Assembly (NCBI GenBank): GCA_028873695.1
Contig: JAPPNU010000015.1
Coordinates: 40,584 to 104,583 of the forward strand
DNA: 64,000 bases
Source of the DNA: Gemmatimonadota bacterium
GTDB taxonomy: Bacteria > Latescibacterota > UBA2968 > GCA-2709665
Reading direction: 5' to 3'
Part shown: one piece after another, positions 8,815 through 15,762 of the stretch
How the letters are laid out: every line of letters starts with the position of its first letter
Position numbering within the stretch: the stretch's first letter is position 1
The notes under the pieces: generated by a model
Seen by the model: the letters and a program-made list of their open reading frames with translations, nothing else
Told to the model about the DNA's origin: nothing
Database searches by the model: none
Made by a program: the position numbers and the translations under genes

Positions 8815-10251
8815 TCAATACAGATCGTCGGCAGTCGTCACCGCACACCACCGCGCGGTGAACAACGCGTCGATCAGCGCCTTTCGGGCCCTGGGTGTGC
8901 CAATGCGCCTGAGCGCCAGCCCCGCATAGAACCGGTTGTAGCGATTCTCATCACCGAGAACGTCGATCAGATCATCCACCGCAGGGTCCCCCGCCTCGCC
9001 GACGTTGCAAAGCGCCAGCGCCGCATTCCGCCGAACGCGATAGTCGGGGTCCTTTACCGCGCTGAATACCGCCCCCAGCGCATTCCGGGAATCCGCCCCT
9101 ATCGAACGCAACGCTTCCAGCGCGTTGCGGCGGACCCACCAGTGATCGTCGCCAACCCTATCGACAAGGCTGAACACCGCGGCGCGCGCTTCCAGGCCCA
9201 TCCGGGCAAGCACGTGCGCCGCCATGGCGCGGACCCACCAGTGGTCGTCTTCCAGCGCCTCCAGCAGCGCGTGGATGGCCGGCGCACCCATGGTTGTCAA
9301 CGCGCGCGCAGCCGCTCCCGGCGTAGGATTGGTCCCGTGCGCGTTGTCCGCCGTCTTTGCGGTCGTATCCTCGACGGCCGCCAGCGTTTCCCTGCGCATC
9401 GCATCCACGAGCAGCGGTATCGACGTCCTGTCGTTGGCCAGCGCATACGCCGTATTGATACGCACGCACTCATCCTCGTCGAACAGGCCCTCTTCCTTCA
9501 CGTTCCCGGTTGCTTCCGAACGCCCGTTGACGGTCTCTCCACGCATCCACTTCCAGACATCCGCGGAAGCAGCCGGGTTGGCATCGTCTTCCGGAGGCGT
9601 CCAGGCTTCATTCCGGTGATCCCAGGTGGGACCTTGCGGTTCCCGCAGTCGCGTAAACTGAAACTTCAACATATACCTTTTATTGTCGCTTACGTTGGGC
9701 GTCGCCCTGTGCCAGGAGTCGAAATGCATCAGGGTCACGATCCCGGCATCGCCGCAAATGGCGTACTCCGGCTCGCGGGTTTCTTCCGGATTCGGGTTCG
9801 AAATGGTCCTGTAGTTCTGCAGGCGTGGGATCACCCCTGACGGGCCCATGTCTTTGGTTGTATTCTGCGGATAATAGAAGGCCAGCACCCACTGAAACCG
9901 TGGGTGACGGATATTGTGGTCGAAGACGTAACAGTCCTTGTGCCAGCTCTGGCCCCTGCCGCCCGGTGGATTCAGATGGCAGTGTCGGTGCGGATTCATG
10001 ACGTAGTCGGGTCCGAGGAGGCTCGTCAGGGCGCCGCGCACGACGGGTTGATCGAACACCTGCTGGATCCGGGGCACGCGCGGGAGAATATTGTTGCCGA
10101 CGTTGCCTTCGCTGTCGAAGACGGTTTCGATCTCGTCGTAGATCCTGCCGTGTGTATCGGGGATGGCGTCCGTCTGTACGGTAATGTAGCCATCCAGGAT
10201 AAAACGCTGGACCTGCGCATCCGTAAGAAGATGATCACTCTGCGTTATCAT
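8815..10251 (-). CDS. Phytanoyl-CoA-dioxygenase-like domain fused to HEAT repeats
   Basis: A 478-residue fusion. The N-terminal part (about 1-245) is a PhyH-type Fe(II)/2-oxoglutarate dioxygenase: HxD at His104/Asp106 (WHKDCYVFD), distal His181 (SWHRATPN) and Arg192 as likely 2-oxoglutarate ligand. After a linker, residues about 270-478 carry HEAT/PBS-lyase-like repeats such as DDHWWVRAMAAHVLARMG and DPDYRVRRNAALALCNVG. The repeats probably form a protein-binding solenoid. The ATG lies inside the dsbD stop (ATGA), with GGAGGTGG from the dsbD end as ribosome site, so it is coupled to dsbD. The substrate is probably a protein or a bound small molecule; unproven. Confidence 0.9.
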   Translation of the reverse strand: MITQSDHLLTDAQVQRFILDGYITVQTDAIPDTHGRIYDEIETVFDSEGNVGNNILPRVPRIQQVFDQPVVRGALTSLLGPDYVMNPHRHCHLNPPGGRGQSWHKDCYVFDHNIRHPRFQWVLAFYYPQNTTKDMGPSGVIPRLQNYRTISNPNPEETREPEYAICGDAGIVTLMHFDSWHRATPNVSDNKRYMLKFQFTRLREPQGPTWDHRNEAWTPPEDDANPAASADVWKWMRGETVNGRSEATGNVKEEGLFDEDECVRINTAYALANDRTSIPLLVDAMRRETLAAVEDTTAKTADNAHGTNPTPGAAARALTTMGAPAIHALLEALEDDHWWVRAMAAHVLARMGLEARAAVFSLVDRVGDDHWWVRRNALEALRSIGADSRNALGAVFSAVKDPDYRVRRNAALALCNVGEAGDPAVDDLIDVLGDENRYNRFYAGLALRRIGTPRARKALIDALFTARWCAVTTADDLY

Positions 10252-12119
10252 TCCACCTCCTCGACCGACGGTGCGAGCCCGCTCGCATGCATCCTACGGG
10301 CCTGTCTCACGGCCGCCAGCACCTGTTCAACCGTGTAAAAATCGCTTTTGAAGACCTCCCGTCCATCCGGCGCATAGATGACCAGCAGCGGGATGGTCAA
10401 CCGGCCGGTATCTCTTAACTTCGCCTTGCCAACGGGGTTGTTGCCCGTTATATCCACCTTGACAGCGGCTACGTCGGGCGCCGCCAGCAGAGTCACCACC
10501 TCCTGACTTTGCAGTACGTTGTGCTCCAGCACTTTACAGTTCAGACACCACTCAGCGGTGAAGTCCACCACCACAACCTGCCCCTCCGCCAACGCCTCCT
10601 GAAACCGCGCGGGCGTATAGTAAATCCAATCGATCGGTCCCTTGTCCGTAAACCGGACGGCGCCCGACGCGGAGAAAACGAAAAGCGCCGCGCCGAGAAG
10701 ACCGAAGACTGCACGCCGTCCCGTACGGGCGGTGATCCGAAACGTTCCGTAGACCAGCCAGAAACCGGCGGCGGCGCCGAATGCCATCACGGCCCACCAG
10801 TATTCCCTGCCCGGCGGGTCAGGAGGTGTGACAACGAGCGCGCTGACGCCGACGCCCACGAAGTAGGCCGCCGCCGCCAGCATCAGCAGACCCATCACCT
10901 GCTTGATCAACTCGCTGGCCGGGCCCGTGCGGGGCATCCGCTCCACCAGCGCGGGAAAGATTGACAGCGCCATGTACGGCGCGGCCATGCCGGCGCCGAT
11001 CGAGGCGAACGTCAGCAGCGTGGTTGCCGGATATTGCGTGGCCGCCCACGCCGCGGCTGCTCCCATGAATGGCGCCGTGCAGGGCGTGGAAAGCACGGCC
11101 GTCATTATGCCGAACCCGAACGACCCCCCGAGGCTGTCCTGGCCGGGATTGAACCGGTAGACCGCCTGCGGCAAACGGATGTAAAACAGCCCGCACATGC
11201 CTACGGCCATCGCTGCGATGACAATGCCGACGAGGATCGTGAAAACCGGGTATTGAAACAACTGATTGGTGGCCGTGAATCCGCTGATGCCGGCAATCAT
11301 CGTACCCAGCGCCAGCCAGAATGCGACCACGCCCAGCGACATCGAGCCCCCAAGCACGAGACGCCGGGTCCGATTCTCCGACGCCTGCGCCAGCCCGATA
11401 ATCTTGATGGGAATTACCGGAAGCACGCAGGGCGTCAGGTTCAGCAGCCCGCCGCCGAAGGCCGCTACGATCAGGAGCAGAATCAGCCCGCCGCCGGATG
11501 ACGTATCGATAGAAAACGTCCAGCCGAACAGATCGAAGCGCACGCCGCCCGCCCCGGCATCGGCGCCGGTCGCGCTAAACCCTTCGAATAACCCGGAATT
11601 CAGGCTGTTTACGGATTGGCCGGCGTCCACAATCGGCAGCGACGCCTCCAATTCGACTGTCCTGGGTATGAAGCACGTGTACGCATCACAGGCCTGGTAC
11701 TCCACCTCGAGTTTGAGCCGTTGGGGTCCCGGTGGCACCTCGTCACCCACCTTGACAGGCAGGTAAAACACGGTTCGGCCCTCGTACACCATGAGGTCGC
11801 CATCGGCATAGTCTGCTTTTATTGGATGAGGTTTCGGGAAGCGAACGGCTTCAAGGGTGAGACCGCTGGCCGCCTCGAGAATGCGGACGTCCGTGGGATA
11901 GGGTTCAAAATCGCCGACCACGACCACCTGCGCAGGATCCGGGTTGATGTGAAATTCATCGTCGATATCCACCACGATGGCCAGCGCCACGAGGTCGCCC
12001 GGTCGCGCCCCGTCCACCGGCCACGCCGTACTCACGCGCACTTTGTCCTGTGGGTGAGCCGGCGCCGCCGCCGCGACAATCGCGACCAGCAGGGCAATCA
12101 AACCCGACCGTTGCATCAT
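10248..12119 (-). CDS. dsbD: Thiol:disulfide interchange protein DsbD
   Basis: Inner-membrane protein of 623 residues that would move reducing power from cytoplasmic thioredoxin to the periplasm. It shows a signal peptide (about 1-23), a periplasmic alpha domain with CDAYTC near residue 150, and a membrane domain of about eight helices. The two conserved cysteines of the membrane domain sit in LTPCVLPVIP and LSTPCTAPFMG. The C-terminal thioredoxin domain has AEWCLNCK near residue 540. All three redox pairs are intact. AAGGAG six bases before the first ATG supports the start. It overlaps the downstream dioxygenase gene by four bases. Confidence 0.95.
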   Translation of the reverse strand: MMQRSGLIALLVAIVAAAAPAHPQDKVRVSTAWPVDGARPGDLVALAIVVDIDDEFHINPDPAQVVVVGDFEPYPTDVRILEAASGLTLEAVRFPKPHPIKADYADGDLMVYEGRTVFYLPVKVGDEVPPGPQRLKLEVEYQACDAYTCFIPRTVELEASLPIVDAGQSVNSLNSGLFEGFSATGADAGAGGVRFDLFGWTFSIDTSSGGGLILLLIVAAFGGGLLNLTPCVLPVIPIKIIGLAQASENRTRRLVLGGSMSLGVVAFWLALGTMIAGISGFTATNQLFQYPVFTILVGIVIAAMAVGMCGLFYIRLPQAVYRFNPGQDSLGGSFGFGIMTAVLSTPCTAPFMGAAAAWAATQYPATTLLTFASIGAGMAAPYMALSIFPALVERMPRTGPASELIKQVMGLLMLAAAAYFVGVGVSALVVTPPDPPGREYWWAVMAFGAAAGFWLVYGTFRITARTGRRAVFGLLGAALFVFSASGAVRFTDKGPIDWIYYTPARFQEALAEGQVVVVDFTAEWCLNCKVLEHNVLQSQEVVTLLAAPDVAAVKVDITGNNPVGKAKLRDTGRLTIPLLVIYAPDGREVFKSDFYTVEQVLAAVRQARRMHASGLAPSVEEVE

Positions 12120-12190
12120 TCACGGCTCCTTAAAAATCGGTGAGAGGTAAATCTTAAGTCACGTAAGAGATGGAGGGAACGCCGTCGGCC

Positions 12191-12294
12191 GGGCGCCCAC
12201 AAGGGACGCCCCTGCATACGCAAGATCGGCCTGGAACTCAATGAGTTTAATTCGTGAATGTTCGGTCTTGTAGGGGCGTCCCTTGTGGGCGCCC
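12191..12294. repeat. 104-base element with 23-25 base inverted ends (copy 1)
   Basis: The ends GGGCGCCCACAAGGG (plus CGCCCCT) and their reverse complement flank about 55 bases of AT-richer sequence. The same arrangement occurs at 52611-52710. Elements of this shape are MITE- or REP-like. The surrounding gap (12120-12505) also holds a TCAGC-type microrepeat at about 12352-12385 related to those at 57.2 and 63.6 kb. I see no gene there. Confidence 0.85.
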
Positions 12295-12505
12295 GGATAA
12301 TGGCCCTGGCAACCGTGGATTGATATCGCCAGGCCGAATCGTAGACCGGGTATAGCTGACTGCCCACGACTGACAGCTGATCGCTTTTTGCCTCCCTGTC
12401 CTGGTGTTAAAGAAGCGAAAAGACGTCGTGATGGCAACGCTTTTTTCTTTGCAAACGACGGGCGCCGTTCTTAATTTACGCCGCGCAACTCGCTTCCCGT
12501 CGACC

Positions 12506-13108
12506 ATGAATCAAAGGGCCGTTTTTGTGGCCCTGAGCCGCCCTGGGAGCGTCCTTTTCTTGCATTTTCTTCGTGCCTGCGTCGGCATCATCAATCGGTT
12601 GAACGAACGTATCGGCGTTGCCGTATCCTGGCTCACCACGGTGCTCGTGGCCGTCGTCTGTTACGACGTGTTCACGCGTTACCTGCTAAAGAGCAGCCTG
12701 GTGGCGGTGCAGGAACTGCAATGGCATCTGTTTGCCGTCATTTTCCTTATCGGAGCGGCATATACGTTGAAGCATGGCAAACACGTGCGGGTGGATGTTT
12801 TCTACAATCGGTTCTCAGCAAGAACCAGGGCGTGGGTGGACTTCCTGGGAAGTCTCATTTTTCTCCTGCCATTCTGTGTGGTCGCCATCTGGTGTTCTCA
12901 CACGTTCGTCATAAACGCCTTCATTATCGGTGAAGGTTCGCCCGATCCGGGCGGGCTGCCCGCGCGATTCATCCTGAAAGCCGCCATTCCGGTGGGCTTT
13001 CTTCTGCTGGCCTTACAGGGTCTGGCGCTGGCCTTCGGTTCGCTGTTCAAGATCGCAGACAGTCAGGCGAGGGGCCCCGATGCCGAACAACAGAGGGCGG
13101 ACGTGTGA
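12506..13108 (+). CDS. TRAP transporter small membrane subunit (DctQ-like)
   Basis: Small permease subunit of a tripartite ATP-independent periplasmic transporter, which uses an ion gradient to import organic acids caught by a binding protein. Four membrane helices are visible (IGVAVSWLTTVLVAVVC, HLFAVIFLIGAAYTL, FLGSLIFLLPFCVVAIW, AAIPVGFLLLALQGLAL). The family signatures QELQWHLFA and LKHGKHVRVDVFY are also present. The frame is open upstream to 12404, but that part is basic and unlike DctQ. I chose ATG 12506, giving 200 residues; GTG 12527 with AAAGGG upstream is an alternative. It overlaps the large subunit gene. Confidence 0.88.
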   Translation: MNQRAVFVALSRPGSVLFLHFLRACVGIINRLNERIGVAVSWLTTVLVAVVCYDVFTRYLLKSSLVAVQELQWHLFAVIFLIGAAYTLKHGKHVRVDVFYNRFSARTRAWVDFLGSLIFLLPFCVVAIWCSHTFVINAFIIGEGSPDPGGLPARFILKAAIPVGFLLLALQGLALAFGSLFKIADSQARGPDAEQQRADV

Positions 13109-14424
13109 TGGAAGCCATGCCGCTCATCCTGTTCGGGGTCCTGTTTGTACTTCTCCTTTTCGGATTTCCCGTCGCATTTACCCTGGGCGGCGTTTCGTTC
13201 ATTCTGGGTTACCTCACGTTCGGCATCGATTTCTTCAATCTGCTGCCCCTGCGCATCTGGGGCGTGATGACCAACTACGTGCTCATCGCCGTCCCGCTGT
13301 TCGTGTACATGGGTGTCATGCTCGAAAAGTCCGGGCTTGCCGAGGAACTGCTGGAAACGATGGCGCTGCTCTTCGGCAAGCTGCGCGGCGGCCTTGCCGT
13401 TTCCGTTATCGTCGTCGGCGCGCTTCTGGGCGCTTCCACCGGCATTGTCGGGGCAACTGTCGTCACCATGGGTCTCCTGAGCCTGCCCACCATGCTCAGA
13501 CGAGGCTATCGCACCGAACTCGCCACCGGCATCATCTCCGCGTCCGGCACGCTGGGTCAGATTATTCCGCCCAGCATCGTCCTGGTGTTGCTGGGAAGTA
13601 TTCTGAATATATCCATAGGCGACATGTTCATTGCCGCGGTGATTCCGGGCCTCTGTCTGGTCGGTCTTTATCTGATCTGGATCGTGATTGTCGCCCTGAC
13701 GAGGCCGGATTCCGCCCCCGCCATGCCCAGGTCGGACCTGGACCGTTTTGTTGGCGCGGTCAGAATCAAACAGACCATCCACGCGTTCCTCCTGCCCGGC
13801 ATGCTGATAACGGCCGTTCTCGGCTCGATTTTTGCCGGAATCGCTTCGCCGACGGAGGCCGCCGCCGTGGGCGCCCTCGGCGCCACCGTTCTGACATTGT
13901 GCAAGCGAAAACTATCGCTCGAGACGCTCAAGGCCGTAATGGCGGAGACCACCCATCTCACCTGCATGGTCTTCATCATCCTGGTTGGCGCCACCGCCTT
14001 CGGCCTCGTCTTCAGGGGATTGCAGGGCGACGCGTATCTCACGCGACTGATCGTGGAAGCCGACCCGGGGCCGCACGTCTTCCTCGCGCTTGTCATGGTG
14101 GTCATATTCATCGCCGGATTTTTCATAGACTTCATTGAGATTACGTTTATTATCGTCCCCGTCGTCGCGCCGATATTCTCACATCTGGGTGTGGACCTCC
14201 TCTGGGTGGGCGTGCTCATCGCGATGAATCTGCAGACGTCATTTCTGACCCCGCCGTTCGGATTCTCCCTGTTCTACCTTAAAGGGGTCGCGCCGCCCGA
14301 AGTGCGGACCGGCCACATCTATCGCGGCATCATCCCCTTTATCGTCGTCCAGCTGATCGGCCTGACCCTGGTTATCGTCTTTCCCGAAGCGGCCACGTGG
14401 CTGCCGCGATACCTGGCGTCGTGA
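13105..14424 (+). CDS. TRAP transporter large membrane subunit (DctM-like)
   Basis: Large permease subunit of the TRAP transporter, 439 residues with about 12 hydrophobic helices. Family landmarks are LFGFPVAFTLGGVSF near the start, GASTGIVGATVVTMGLLSLPTML, the GQIIPPSIVLVLLG loop and FFIDFIEITFIIVP in the second half. The start may be GTG 13105 (seven bases after GAGGG) or ATG 13108, which overlaps the DctQ stop as TGATG. It forms a two-gene operon with the small subunit. The binding protein is encoded immediately downstream on the opposite strand rather than in the operon. Confidence 0.94.
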   Translation: MMEAMPLILFGVLFVLLLFGFPVAFTLGGVSFILGYLTFGIDFFNLLPLRIWGVMTNYVLIAVPLFVYMGVMLEKSGLAEELLETMALLFGKLRGGLAVSVIVVGALLGASTGIVGATVVTMGLLSLPTMLRRGYRTELATGIISASGTLGQIIPPSIVLVLLGSILNISIGDMFIAAVIPGLCLVGLYLIWIVIVALTRPDSAPAMPRSDLDRFVGAVRIKQTIHAFLLPGMLITAVLGSIFAGIASPTEAAAVGALGATVLTLCKRKLSLETLKAVMAETTHLTCMVFIILVGATAFGLVFRGLQGDAYLTRLIVEADPGPHVFLALVMVVIFIAGFFIDFIEITFIIVPVVAPIFSHLGVDLLWVGVLIAMNLQTSFLTPPFGFSLFYLKGVAPPEVRTGHIYRGIIPFIVVQLIGLTLVIVFPEAATWLPRYLAS

Positions 14425-14439
14425 TGGATCAGAAACAGA

Positions 14440-14468
14440 AAAGGGACGCGTATTGCACGCATCCCTTT
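14440..14468. terminator. Bidirectional terminator-like hairpin
   Basis: AAAGGGACGCGT and its near-perfect reverse complement (one mismatch) flank a five-base loop in the 72-base gap between the convergent dctM-like and TRAP binding-protein genes. The run of A on one side and T on the other suits termination from both directions. Confidence 0.65.
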
Positions 14469-14496
14469 GACTCACGACTTCTGTCGCAAGCAATCG

Positions 14497-15618
14497 TCAT
14501 CCGCCAATTGCGGAATAATAGAGTTTCTCCGAAAGTGCCGCCCACGGATCGATATTCTTCCGGAACGCATCGAAAGAAGCATAGACCTTTTTGCTCATCG
14601 GATCGGCTTCAGCCACCTCGTTCTCGACCTCAACGGAGTATCCTCGCAGCGTCTTCAGGACCTCGTCCGAAAACCTGCGCAATACGACGTTGTGTTCTTT
14701 GGTGAGTTTTTCCAGGTAGACGCTGTTCTTGGACTCGAATTCCGAGAGCATCCATGCATTGGAACGGGCGGCGGCCGTCTCCACAACCCGCTGCAGGTCC
14801 GATGACAGTTGTTCGAAGGCGGTCCTGTTGACGATCAGTTCCAGGGCGGTGCCCGGCTCGTGCCAGCCCGGATAATAATAGTATTTCGCGGCCCTGAAGA
14901 ATCCCATCAGGTAATCGTGATAGGGTCCGATCCATTCGGTTGCATCGATGACGCCGCGTTCCAGGTTCGTATAGATTTCGCCTCCTGCCGACAACACTGC
15001 GGACCCGCCGGCTTTGGCGATGACCTTTCCGCCAAGCCCCGGGATCCGCATCTTCAGACCGTGAAAATCGGTAATACTGTTCATTTCGCGATTATACCAG
15101 CCGCCCATCTGGACGCCCGTATTGCCCACCGGCATCGCGACCAGATTGAACGGACCATACAGCTCCTGCCAGAGCTCCAGCCCACCGCCGCTGTAGATCC
15201 AGGCGTTGAGCTGTTGTCCGTTCATGCCGAATGGAACCGCAGCGAAAAACTGTGTGGCCGGCGCTTTCCCGGCCCAGTAATACGCGGCGCCGTGACACAT
15301 CTCAACGGTACCCTGGCTGACGGCGTCGAATCCCTCAAGCGGTGGAATCAGCTCGCCGCCGCCGTAGACCGTAATTTTCAATTGTCCGCCGGACATCTCA
15401 TCGATCCATCCGGCCAGCATGTCCGCGCCTTCGCCTAGAATGGGGAAATGCGGCGGCCAGGTGGTTACCATTTTCCATTCGAATTTCTTTCTGGTATGCA
15501 CCGCGGGCGCGGCCGGCTTTTCGTTTGAAGCGGGGCTGCAGCCGGTCAGGGCGGCAACGCCGCCGGCGACCCCGACCGAAGCCTTTTTCAGGAAATCGCG
15601 TCGTTCGAACTTCTCCAT
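14497..15618 (-). CDS. TRAP transporter substrate-binding protein, TakP-like (2-oxoacid type)
   Basis: Periplasmic solute receptor of 373 residues. The N-terminus carries a twin-arginine motif (ERRDFLKKA) followed by a hydrophobic stretch and a lipobox ending at LTGC, so it is probably a Tat-exported lipoprotein. The body resembles TakP, the Rhodobacter alpha-keto-acid TRAP receptor: TWPPHFP, GGGELIP, AVPFGM, NAWIYSGGG, GLKMRIPGLGGKV, IDATEWIGPYHD and YYYPGWHEPGTALE. This supports import of 2-oxoacids, though the ligand is inference from similarity by memory. GGAGG six bases before the ATG fixes the start. It faces the permease genes across a shared terminator. Confidence 0.92.
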   Translation of the reverse strand: MEKFERRDFLKKASVGVAGGVAALTGCSPASNEKPAAPAVHTRKKFEWKMVTTWPPHFPILGEGADMLAGWIDEMSGGQLKITVYGGGELIPPLEGFDAVSQGTVEMCHGAAYYWAGKAPATQFFAAVPFGMNGQQLNAWIYSGGGLELWQELYGPFNLVAMPVGNTGVQMGGWYNREMNSITDFHGLKMRIPGLGGKVIAKAGGSAVLSAGGEIYTNLERGVIDATEWIGPYHDYLMGFFRAAKYYYYPGWHEPGTALELIVNRTAFEQLSSDLQRVVETAAARSNAWMLSEFESKNSVYLEKLTKEHNVVLRRFSDEVLKTLRGYSVEVENEVAEADPMSKKVYASFDAFRKNIDPWAALSEKLYYSAIGG

Positions 15619-15715
15619 TCAACGCCTCCACGGAAGGATCGGTCAACGCATAGACAGGTTGGCAATCAACGAGACAAGGTAGGTCGCACGGGACGCTGTC
15701 GCAAGAATAATGAGA

Positions 15716-15750
15716 ACCCCCGCACTCCTTGTTACCAGTGATTCGGGGGT
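15716..15750 (+). promoter_or_regulatory. Leader hairpin just upstream of polA
   Basis: ACCCCCG (15716-15722) and CACT pair with AGTG and CGGGGGT (15744-15750) across a ten-base loop with a small ATT bulge. It ends two bases before the GGGAGAG ribosome site of polA, so it could influence polA translation or simply be an end of upstream transcription. Confidence 0.5.
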
Positions 15751-15762
15751 CGGGAGAGAACA

